Origin: Microbispora sp. H13382
GTDB lineage: Bacteria > Actinomycetota > Actinomycetes > Streptosporangiales > Streptosporangiaceae
NCBI RefSeq assembly: GCF_014161445.1
Contig: NZ_JABBXA010000011.1
Coordinates: 1 to 64,000, forward strand
DNA length: 64,000 bases
Direction: 5' to 3'
Of this stretch, positions 41,940 through 49,523 are shown in pieces. Position 1 is the stretch's first letter, and each line of letters begins with the position of its first letter. A model generated the notes under the pieces. It saw only the letters and a list, made by a program, of their open reading frames with translations. It did no database searches and was not told the origin of the DNA. The position numbers were made by a program, and so were the translations under genes.

Positions 41940-43583
41940 TCAAAGGCCACGCCGCTGGAGTTCCGCCATGAAGTTGCGTTTGCGCTTGTGGGTGATCCGC
42001 AGCCGCTCCACATAGGCGCGCCCGTCGGCCTCGCGACCGAGCCGGTCGTAAAGCTTCGTGATGTGTGCGACCAGGTCGGCAGCCTCGGCGTAGGCGTCGT
42101 TCTTCATGAGCGAGATCTTGCTGTCGGCCAGGCGTTCGTAGACGGGAATCGCGTCGGCGGGGTGAGCCTCCGCCCGCAAGCGAGCCAGCCGCGACCACTG
42201 CCCGTCGACGGCGCCGAACTCCACCGCCGCCTGCCACGCCTCCTCGTTGCTGTTCTCCCATAACAGTACGTCCACGAGCATGGAGGGCGGCTGCCACGCG
42301 GACGGACCACGCCGCGCCGTGCTCGCGTCCTGACGTAGCAACTCCAGCGCCCAGGCGCGCAGTTCGGGCCAGTGGTCCGGCGTCGCCGCCGCGTGCAGCA
42401 CCTGGTAGACCGTCAGGGATCGGTCGCGTTCGAACTGGGCCCGGCGCAGTGCCAACGCCTCATCGCCACGACCGGCGGCGGCATGGGCGGTCGCGGCGAA
42501 ATCGGTCAAGCGCCGATCGTAGGCGCCGTCGGCGGCGGCCAGGCCCCGTTCGGCCCACTCCAGCGCCTCCCGGTCGCGCTCCGCCTCGGTCAGCACTTCG
42601 ACGATGCCCGGATAGTCGGGACGGCCACCGTGACCGAGCACTGTGACCAGGAGGTCGATGTCTCCCCGTGCCCTGGCGTACTCGCGCATCAGCGCGTCCG
42701 TGCGCCAGCCCGTGCGGGGCGAGCGCTTCTCCCAGATCCGCCGCAACTGTTCGCCATAGGCGGCCACCCCAGCCTCGCCGAGTGCGTCCGCGTAGTCGTC
42801 GATCGACAGTTCGGGCACGTCGGCATCGCCAAGCTGCCGCTGCAGCAGCCATGAGGCCAGCGCCACGGGATCGCCGCCGGTGGCGGTGCAGGCTGCGGCG
42901 TGGACCGCGACCAGCACCCGGCTCGCCTCGCCGATCTGGCCGTCGGAGTCGTCGAAGAACTCGTAGTTCTCCGCCACCCGTTCCATAGCCCGCTGGGCCA
43001 GGGAGGCCGTAGCGGCGCTCTGCCCAGCTTGAAGCAGCCGTTCCAGCTCGTCGGCGATGCCGCCGATCGTGTCCGCGTAGTCCCAGCTGCCGTCCCAGCC
43101 GACATGACCACGGACCCGAAGCATGCGGTCGATCCGCTCGCGTAGATTCTGCGCGTCGACCGCTCCGACCGGATCGTCCGCGGCGCGCGCCTCCAGCCGG
43201 CGCCTGATATTCCGGTCACCCTCCGCGAGCTCCATGAGCAGGGCCACCAGCTCCTGCGAATCCAGCGACGTCAGATAGGAACGCAGATCGAACCGGTCGG
43301 GCACGGCTTCGCCGCGTTCCCGCTGGAACAGGTAGACCAGGCCGACCGCGACGCAGTGCTTGCAGAAGTTGCCCTCCTGCCCCCACGGGCAGTCACACGC
43401 ACCGTCCAGCCCACGACGGCCGACGGTCAACTCCACCTCATACGGCTCCGTGCCGTACACAGTCGCGAAGATCTTTCCGCCGTCGACCTGGAGGTCTTCG
43501 ACGGCGTCGACGTAATCGACACCGCGGTCATAGGACTTGGCTCCGGCCAATGCCCGCAGGTCATCTTTGGTGAACCCGGTCAT
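41940..43583 (-). CDS. SWIM zinc-finger protein with TPR-like helical body
   Basis: A 547-residue protein. The N-terminal 95 residues hold a SWIM domain with the CxC...CxH ligands in GACDCPWGQEGNFCKHCVAV. The rest is almost all helices resembling tetratricopeptide repeats (EALEWAERGLAAADGAYDRRL; DEALALRRAQFERDRSLTVY; AIPVYERLADSKISLMKNDA). SWIM domains bind DNA or proteins. It is the last gene of a four-gene minus-strand operon starting at 46037; only three bases separate it from the gene before. Function unknown, probably scaffolding or nucleic-acid binding in whatever complex this operon makes. Confidence 0.82.
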   Translation of the reverse strand: MTGFTKDDLRALAGAKSYDRGVDYVDAVEDLQVDGGKIFATVYGTEPYEVELTVGRRGLDGACDCPWGQEGNFCKHCVAVGLVYLFQRERGEAVPDRFDLRSYLTSLDSQELVALLMELAEGDRNIRRRLEARAADDPVGAVDAQNLRERIDRMLRVRGHVGWDGSWDYADTIGGIADELERLLQAGQSAATASLAQRAMERVAENYEFFDDSDGQIGEASRVLVAVHAAACTATGGDPVALASWLLQRQLGDADVPELSIDDYADALGEAGVAAYGEQLRRIWEKRSPRTGWRTDALMREYARARGDIDLLVTVLGHGGRPDYPGIVEVLTEAERDREALEWAERGLAAADGAYDRRLTDFAATAHAAAGRGDEALALRRAQFERDRSLTVYQVLHAAATPDHWPELRAWALELLRQDASTARRGPSAWQPPSMLVDVLLWENSNEEAWQAAVEFGAVDGQWSRLARLRAEAHPADAIPVYERLADSKISLMKNDAYAEAADLVAHITKLYDRLGREADGRAYVERLRITHKRKRNFMAELQRRGL

Positions 43584-43586
43584 GAT

Positions 43587-44075
43587 CTACCGCGGAAACA
43601 GCCGGCCCGGCACGTGCCGTGCCCGTTCCGGAAGCTCCGCGCCGACCTCACGGGCGAAGTCGTGGAACTGTATGTGACCGGGCAGTTCGTCCAGACAGTC
43701 GCGGATCAGAGTACGCGCCGCGTCGGTCTGTCCGCGTCGATGGGCGAGCCGCGCGCGTAGATATCGCAGTTCGGGACCGGTCAGAGCCGGGTGGGTCACC
43801 AGTCTCTCCAGCCGGTCGTCGGCCTCGGCGTCGGCCAGCCGGTCCAGCACCATCAGGTGCCAGCCGGCGAGATTCCTGGCCCGCTCACCGTGTTCGAAGC
43901 CCGTGTCCCGCCAGGGCACCCGTGTCTTGGAGCCACCATCGGCCGCCTGATCCAGTGCGGCGAGATATCGGTCGGTGAAGTCCAGCCACGCATCGATCCC
44001 GCGTAGCAGCCGTGCCAGTACATCGGCCAGCGTGGTCTCCTTCTCGGCCGTCGGCCCGTCCCCACGCCGGTTCAT
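43587..44075 (-). CDS. Hypothetical protein of the SWIM operon (162 aa)
   Basis: A helical protein that I do not recognise. TTLADVLARLLRGIDAWLDF and ELRYLRARLAHRRGQTDAAR suggest one or two TPR-like hairpins, similar to the body of the SWIM protein encoded next. ATG 44075 overlaps the upstream stop by four bases. It has no cysteines that would bind zinc. Possibly it is a detached module of the same scaffold. Confidence 0.65.
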   Translation of the reverse strand: MNRRGDGPTAEKETTLADVLARLLRGIDAWLDFTDRYLAALDQAADGGSKTRVPWRDTGFEHGERARNLAGWHLMVLDRLADAEADDRLERLVTHPALTGPELRYLRARLAHRRGQTDAARTLIRDCLDELPGHIQFHDFAREVGAELPERARHVPGRLFPR

Positions 44076-44626
44076 CCGTACGCCCGCTCCCAGCGGATCA
44101 ACTCTGGCGCCGCCCGCACGGCGAATCCCGAGAAGCCGTACAGGTCGAGATAGGTGGCCCAGAGCAACGCGACCGCGTCCGAGACCACGAAACGCGCGGC
44201 GGCCATCGGATCGTCGGAGCGGAAGTAGTCATAGTCACATGTCTCGTCAGCCAGGTCGATCAGCAGCTCCAGCGCCTGCGCCCCGGTGGCCGCGTCCACC
44301 GCGAGCGCCGCCTTGGCGTCCTCGGCCAGCCGGGTGAACGTGAAACGCCACCGGGTCCGCTCCCTGGGGGAGACACGCCGATCACCGGCCATGTAGGCCC
44401 CGGCCCGCGCCAGCTCCACGAACCGGCGTACGTCGTCCAACACCGACTGGGCGTCCACCGGCTGCTGGGCGCTCTTGGCCGCGGGCTTGCGCTCCTCTGG
44501 AGTCAGCTCTGCCGCGATCCTCTCCCTCAGCTGAGCGGATCCGCGCCAGTACAGCGTCCAGAGCGTCTTCTTCAAGCGCTCCTCGTCGAGTGGAGCCAGC
44601 GTGGCATAGAACTGCTCGCGATTCAT
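44072..44626 (-). CDS. Hypothetical protein of the SWIM operon (184 aa)
   Basis: ATG 44626 (MNREQFYATLAPLDEERLKK) is preferred over the open frame to 44851, which overlaps the previous gene and is low in quality. Helices rich in charged and aromatic residues follow (LWTLYWRGSAQLRERIAAEL; ALELLIDLADETCDYDYF; ALLWATYLDLYGFSGFAVRA). This resembles small proteins annotated near SWIM genes in actinobacteria, but I cannot name a family. It is coupled to the next gene (ATGA). Confidence 0.65.
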   Translation of the reverse strand: MNREQFYATLAPLDEERLKKTLWTLYWRGSAQLRERIAAELTPEERKPAAKSAQQPVDAQSVLDDVRRFVELARAGAYMAGDRRVSPRERTRWRFTFTRLAEDAKAALAVDAATGAQALELLIDLADETCDYDYFRSDDPMAAARFVVSDAVALLWATYLDLYGFSGFAVRAAPELIRWERAYG

Positions 44627-44669
44627 CCGCTGCGGACCCATGGGCAGCGATCGTAGCCCGGGGCACTGA

Positions 44670-46037
44670 TCACCATCCGAATCCGGCATCGGTACGTGGC
44701 CGGAGGGCGCGGGCCCGTAGTGCCGTCTGCGCGGTGGCGCGCCCGGTGTCGGTGAGGCGGTCGCCAGGATCATCCAGGCTGTGCTGCCGGTGCAACAGGC
44801 CGAGCAGATCCAGGCGGCGGTGGAGCGCGCCCATGAGCCAGCCGACGTCATTCACCGGGATGGGCGTTCCACTGGCGGGGGCATGCCAGCCCTCACCGGC
44901 CATGGCCTCGGTGACGGCGGCGCGCTGCTCGAAATAGCCGTTAGGAGCCTCGGTGAGGTGCAGCATCAAGACGACCTCCGCTGCGGCGCCCTCGGCGGGA
45001 TCGAATGGGATCAGGGCGGCCGCCACGGCTGACCACAGTGTGGCGGTATCGGCCCTTGCCAAGCGTTTGCCCGCCGGAGTCAGTACCAGGGTGCGCTTGC
45101 TGCGCCGTACGGCGCCGAGCTGCCGGACGAGCTCTCGCAATGTCCAGGCTTCGGGGATGTCGGATTCGGAGCGCGGTCTGCCGGTCAGCGTGAGCCAGTC
45201 GAAGCGGTGGCAGCCTTCGGCGACGACGGCCCTGGCCAGAGTGTGGTTGGCGGTGAGAGGGATGCCACCGTCGGTGGACGCCAGGGTCAGCAGCCAGCGG
45301 ACCGGTGCCAGCCGCGCCTCCGCGTCCTCGGGTACCGCCGCCGGCGACATGATCCGCGAAGCGATCATCTTCGTCAGGCGGGCGCGGGCCGCCCCACGGG
45401 AGGTGGCCCAGCTTTCCATGCGTTCGGAGTGGATGCGTTCCAGCCGGCTCTGCTCGCCCACGGCGGAAGGAGAGGTGAGGAACTCGCCGGTGATCCGCTC
45501 GGCGTCTGCGCGCCATCCGCGGGCGCCGGGAGCGAGGTGACCCGCCGCGATCGCCATCTCCAGATGGGCCGCCGTCGCCAGGAAGGCATCGTTTTCCTGG
45601 AGGCCCATCACGCGTCCCCAGGTCAGGATCTCCTCGACATCGGGTGGCTGTACACCGGAGGCGTTCATAGCCTTCTCCAGCGCCTTGAACCCGGCGTCGC
45701 GGCCTTCGTGCCAGGCTGTCAGGACCTGCATGGTTGTCTCGGAGGTGCAGGCGGCCGCGTATCGGGGCATCTCCAGCAGGTCGAACATCGCACCGAGCGT
45801 GGCGGCGAGCTGCTGGTGTTCGGTCAGGTCGGTGCACCACTTGGTCGGCAGCAGGTACCACAGCCAGTATTGAAGCCCGTACAGGGTGACGGTCTCGACT
45901 CCTTCCCCGAAGGTCAGCGAATCGAACGCGGCACGCGCCTGACCGGCCTCCCCCGGGTTGCGACGGGCCAGCTCGGCGAGAGCGTCCTGCACCTCGTCGT
46001 CCCCGCTCCTGCCCACCATCCCCTCCTTCTCATCCAC
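44670..46037 (-). CDS. Hypothetical protein, first gene of the SWIM operon (455 aa)
   Basis: A large helical protein. The N-terminal half carries LYGLQYWLWYLLPTKWCTDL and ILTWGRVMGLQENDAFLATA. The C-terminal part looks like a winged helix (AWTLRELVRQLGAVRRSKRT, LVLTPAGKRLARADT) and repeats near the end (LDLLGLLHRQHSLDDPGDRL, TDTGRATAQTALRARALRP). Similar winged-helix tails occur in pRiA4b ORF-3-like proteins. ATG 46037 is uncertain: ATG 46019 and GTG 46016 follow AAGGAGG closely. The four genes are packed with overlaps or short gaps, so they likely make one complex. The right neighbour is the divergent second integrase. Confidence 0.65.
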   Translation of the reverse strand: MDEKEGMVGRSGDDEVQDALAELARRNPGEAGQARAAFDSLTFGEGVETVTLYGLQYWLWYLLPTKWCTDLTEHQQLAATLGAMFDLLEMPRYAAACTSETTMQVLTAWHEGRDAGFKALEKAMNASGVQPPDVEEILTWGRVMGLQENDAFLATAAHLEMAIAAGHLAPGARGWRADAERITGEFLTSPSAVGEQSRLERIHSERMESWATSRGAARARLTKMIASRIMSPAAVPEDAEARLAPVRWLLTLASTDGGIPLTANHTLARAVVAEGCHRFDWLTLTGRPRSESDIPEAWTLRELVRQLGAVRRSKRTLVLTPAGKRLARADTATLWSAVAAALIPFDPAEGAAAEVVLMLHLTEAPNGYFEQRAAVTEAMAGEGWHAPASGTPIPVNDVGWLMGALHRRLDLLGLLHRQHSLDDPGDRLTDTGRATAQTALRARALRPRTDAGFGW

Positions 46038-46197
46038 AGGACGGGCCTACGCCACCTGGGCTATCCGCATGACTGATTGTGGAAGCTTCTCACGGCGTCG
46101 ACGTCATAGCGGCGCTTGACCGCTTCGCACACGCGCTCGATGCGATGTGTTTAAGGCGGCCCACGTCGTTCCCTTCTTCGGGAGGAAGGTGACGGCC

Positions 46198-47496
46198 ATG
46201 CGTGAGAGCCATCCAGTGGTCTACAAACGGTGCGGGTGCACCAGCCGGAGTGGCCGGTGCCCGAGGCTGACCGAGGACGGGCACGGCTCGTGGTACTTCG
46301 CGGTGCAGATCCGGGGCCTGTCCGGACACCGGGAGCGTGTCCGGCGAGGAGGCTATGCCAGCGCGGGCGAAGCCGAACAAGCCGGGCGGCAGTTGATCGC
46401 AGCCGAGCAGGGCGGCCCGATCGGCGCGGGGTGCACGGCGGCCCAGTGGCTGCGCTACTGGCTGGCGACCGATCAGGGGATCCGGCCGAGAACGCGTCAG
46501 GGATACGCGGATCACGTCCGGCTGTACCTGGTCCCGGCGCTGGGGCGAATCATGCTGTCGGAACTGTCTCATTGCGATGTACGGCGCATGTTCACTGCCT
46601 TGGCCGGGCGCCCGAACCGGTACGGCAGACCACTGGCGACCGCGACACTGGAGCGGATTCGTGCCACGCTACGGGCCGCCCTGAACGAGGCCGTCCGGGA
46701 AGGTCTGATCGACAGCAATCCCGCCCGAAGGCTACGGTTGCCCGCGGCGCCACGTCCGAGGGCGCAGGTATGGACCGACCGGTGGGTGGCGGCGTGGAAG
46801 GCCACCGGGGAGAGACCCACGGTGGCGGTCTGGACGATCCCGCAACTCGTGGCCTTCCTGGACGGCGTCCGCGAAGATCCTCTGTTCCCGCTGTGGTGGC
46901 TGGCCGCGCTTCGCGGGCTTCGCCGGGGCGAACTGGCCGGCCTGCGCTGGGTGGATCTCAGCCTGGAGACCGCCGAACTCAACGTGGTCCAGCAGTTGGT
47001 GCACGTCGGCGGGAAGCTGGTCCCGTTCCCGCCGAAGAGCGCGGCCAGCAGGCGCACGGTCGCGCTGGATCCGCAGACGGTACGGCTACTACTCCGTCAC
47101 GAACGCGACCGGCGGGCGGAGAAGATCCGTCGCGGGGAGGCCTGGGACGATAGGGAACACGTCTTCACCCGTCCGGACGGCGCGCCGGTGGCGCCGGACT
47201 ACCTGACCTACCGGTTCCATAGGCTGGTGCGCAGGAGTGGGCTGCCGCCGGTGCGGTTGCACGATCTGCGGCATGGTGCGGTCACGCTGGCGCTGGCCGC
47301 GCACGTGGATCTGCGGGTGGTTCAGGACCAGGTCGGCCACGCCAGCATCGTGTTGACCGCCGACACCTACACCTCGGTGCTGCCGGAGCTGCATCATCGG
47401 GCAGCCGGGGCGACGGCGCGGCTGGTGCTGTCGGCGGCGCGCGGGACCGCTCGGAAGGTGCGCAGGGGGCGATGCGGCTGGATGACCCAGGTGTGA
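46198..47496 (+). CDS. Second tyrosine recombinase (integrase) beside att3
   Basis: A 432-residue integrase. The N-terminal region has a cysteine cluster (YKRCGCTSRSGRCPRLTEDG), a feature of actinobacterial integrases with an AP2-like arm-binding domain. The core-binding domain covers about 75-165. The catalytic residues are in LRGLRRGELAGLRW (R), LHDLRHGAVTLAL (HxxR), VGHASIVLTADTYTSV (H and Y). ATG 46198 follows GGGAGGAAGG. It ends 67 bp before att3. It is unrelated in its N-terminus to the AICE integrase, and no xis, rep or tra gene accompanies it, so its element depends on helpers or is defective. Confidence 0.9.
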   Translation: MRESHPVVYKRCGCTSRSGRCPRLTEDGHGSWYFAVQIRGLSGHRERVRRGGYASAGEAEQAGRQLIAAEQGGPIGAGCTAAQWLRYWLATDQGIRPRTRQGYADHVRLYLVPALGRIMLSELSHCDVRRMFTALAGRPNRYGRPLATATLERIRATLRAALNEAVREGLIDSNPARRLRLPAAPRPRAQVWTDRWVAAWKATGERPTVAVWTIPQLVAFLDGVREDPLFPLWWLAALRGLRRGELAGLRWVDLSLETAELNVVQQLVHVGGKLVPFPPKSAASRRTVALDPQTVRLLLRHERDRRAEKIRRGEAWDDREHVFTRPDGAPVAPDYLTYRFHRLVRRSGLPPVRLHDLRHGAVTLALAAHVDLRVVQDQVGHASIVLTADTYTSVLPELHHRAAGATARLVLSAARGTARKVRRGRCGWMTQV

Positions 47497-47562
47497 CCCA
47501 TCCGTGTCCCAGGCCATGATCGAGTGATCTCCCGTTGAGGAGAACGCCCAGGTCAGAGGTGG

Positions 47563-47604
47563 TGGGGCGCCAGGGACTCGAACCCTGAACCGACGGATTA
47601 AAAG
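47563..47604 (-). repeat. att3: 42-bp tRNA-Lys 3' half
   Basis: Identical to att1 and att2 over 42 bp and, as in att1, followed on the tRNA strand by CCA. It lies just right of the second integrase, so att2-att3 delimit a 20.8-kb interval. A region resembling the att2 right flank follows. Confidence 0.88.
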
Positions 47605-47704
47605 TCCACTGCCACCGTGTGCCGCCTTCTATCATTTCGTCGTCCATTGTCCCCCGGGGTCTGCCGCCCAATCACGCTGGGTGCCGTGCCGTATCCCGTA
47701 CACA

Positions 47705-47726
47705 CGAGCAACCACCGAGCAACCAC
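47705..47726 (+). repeat. Tandem 11-bp repeats right of att3
   Basis: Two perfect copies of CGAGCAACCAC side by side, 101 bp from att3. They match the pair beside att2 and probably bind an integrase. From here to 47900 there is no gene; the sequence GCATTCGACCCAGAAATACA is the last part similar to other element ends. Confidence 0.65.
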
Positions 47727-47900
47727 GCATCCTTGACTGTTGCATTCGACCCAGAAATACAACTTCGTCCCCTTGAGGGGTCGCCAGTGGATCTACAGAT
47801 GTACGGAATGGTGAGGGGCTAGGGCGGTGATGATGACGGTCGTCGAAATGTCGGACCGGAACGGCATGATGGAGACCATGATGACAATCGGGCGTTCGGT

Positions 47901-49523
47901 GTGGTCGTGGTGAAGAAGACCCGGCCGTCGGGAAGAGGCGTTCCTCTAGGGCGTCGCCTGGCTACTCGAGACGCGGACCAGTTGTGGTCGCTGGTCGTTG
48001 CAGCTGGAGCTGCTCCAGGCGTACGGCACCGATGGGCTTCAGTTGGTCACTTAATGCATGCGGCGGCGCAACTGGGAACGAGGAGTAACCGGCTGGTTCC
48101 CGCTCTCGAGCTCGAACGCCTCCTTGCGGCTTGTCTCCGTGATGAGCCGGGTCTGGTGACACTTGAAGACTTCGTGGCTTCTGATCCTCGTGACATAGTG
48201 CTCGTTCGCTTGGGTGACAACGTCGTCCGGCTCTTCCCAGGGAACGTGGAACGTCCGGTCGCTGACGTAGACCGAGCACTCCTGGTGGCGGATGCTATCG
48301 ATGATGTTTTGGTTGCTCGCCTCGGTTTCGGCGTCCGAGACCTTGTTGAGGCAGCGCTGGGCTACGTCGACGCGGCGATCAGGGCGATGGCGCCTTCCTG
48401 GCCGGAGGGAGACTTCATCGACGAGGCATCGGTGACATTGACGGCAGCGGAGGTGAACGCGGCAGCGGAACTCGTAACCCTTGGCACACCCAGCGAACTG
48501 TCGAAATCTCCAAGACTGGCACGGGCCTTAGAGTGGGCAACATGCGATGCCGCCGCGCTGCCGTACATGATCGGCCACCCCCAGAGCCCGTTTGGCCGAT
48601 TTTTGCGGGTCAGGCGACCCAACCACGGCGGTCGCGCGGACTGGCTGCCGCTTGCCTTTCTACCGGAGATAACCGGGTTCGGCGTGACCGAACTCGCGGC
48701 GTCCGTGGCGGATTCGCCTGAGGCGAACCGTAGGTTCGCTCAACTCGTCGCTGCCCAGGTGAGGCACGCTCTATGGCGCTTCAGCACCACTGTTATAGGT
48801 CCTAATGACTTCCCTGATGGTCCGGCGGTCACCCCAGGCAACGCGGTTCAGTGGGTGGCGATGCTTGGACCCCGTCGAGCTTTGGCTGTGCAGGTAGTCG
48901 CCCGCCTCCATTTGGCTGCCTTGCCATTCGATGGGCCGCCGGTCGCGTTGTCGATAGCCGACGCTGCTAGGGCGAACCCAGATGAGCCAATTTCCGTGCC
49001 GATGGCCGGGCGAACCCTGCAACTGCCCACGGGTACAGAGGTGGTTCCGCTGCTCGTCCTCGCGACTGCCGGGCATGTCATGGCACCGAGCTATAAGGGA
49101 ATGGCGGGAATTTCGTTAGATGAACTCCGCTGGGCGGCCACTAGCGCTGATGAGGACAGTGATCTATTCATGTTTTGCCGGGAGATGGCGCGTCCGGATC
49201 GGCCGCATCTGTTCGGTTGGGAAACGATCAACGTGTGGGAGTGGTGGCGGGCCAACGGCAAAATCCTTTTTGTGGGAGGGGAAGATCCTGCCTTTATGTC
49301 TATTGCTCCTCACCTCGGAGATGCGGAGTGGAAGCGCGCAGTCCATCTTGCTGGGCTTGAGCGGGCGCTGGCAACGCTCCAGTTGCCAGCGCTGCGAGAC
49401 ATCGATGGAATCGATCACGCATCTTCCGGGCCGCCAGTGGTCTACCATTGGAGATCCCCTGGGCCCAGCGACAGCGGCGATATGACTGACGTAACTGAGG
49501 CGGTGCCTGGGAGCGCACTTTGA
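47901..49523 (+). CDS. Unknown protein A of the defence island (540 aa)
   Basis: I do not recognise this protein. It is soluble, mixed helix and strand, with LATRDADQLWSLVVAAGAAP and RHRWASVGHLMHAAAQLGTR near the N terminus, a middle segment LEWATCDAAALPYMIGHPQS followed by RFLRVRRPNHGGRADWLPLA, and an aromatic C-terminal segment (LFGWETINVWEWWRANGKIL). No P-loop, metal-binding or membrane motif is seen. The start is uncertain (GTG 47901 or 47910, weak ribosome-binding site). Its stop overlaps the TTG start of the next gene (TTGA), so the two are co-expressed and likely act together. It stands first in element 3 after its end repeats, next to genes of restriction type. Confidence 0.7.
   Translation: MVVVKKTRPSGRGVPLGRRLATRDADQLWSLVVAAGAAPGVRHRWASVGHLMHAAAQLGTRSNRLVPALELERLLAACLRDEPGLVTLEDFVASDPRDIVLVRLGDNVVRLFPGNVERPVADVDRALLVADAIDDVLVARLGFGVRDLVEAALGYVDAAIRAMAPSWPEGDFIDEASVTLTAAEVNAAAELVTLGTPSELSKSPRLARALEWATCDAAALPYMIGHPQSPFGRFLRVRRPNHGGRADWLPLAFLPEITGFGVTELAASVADSPEANRRFAQLVAAQVRHALWRFSTTVIGPNDFPDGPAVTPGNAVQWVAMLGPRRALAVQVVARLHLAALPFDGPPVALSIADAARANPDEPISVPMAGRTLQLPTGTEVVPLLVLATAGHVMAPSYKGMAGISLDELRWAATSADEDSDLFMFCREMARPDRPHLFGWETINVWEWWRANGKILFVGGEDPAFMSIAPHLGDAEWKRAVHLAGLERALATLQLPALRDIDGIDHASSGPPVVYHWRSPGPSDSGDMTDVTEAVPGSAL

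Noticed and set aside
26786..47604. Second AICE between att2 and att3
   Set aside because: It has an integrase and ends but no rep, tra, xis or pra gene, and it contains a degenerate internal boundary; it is better described as a composite island.
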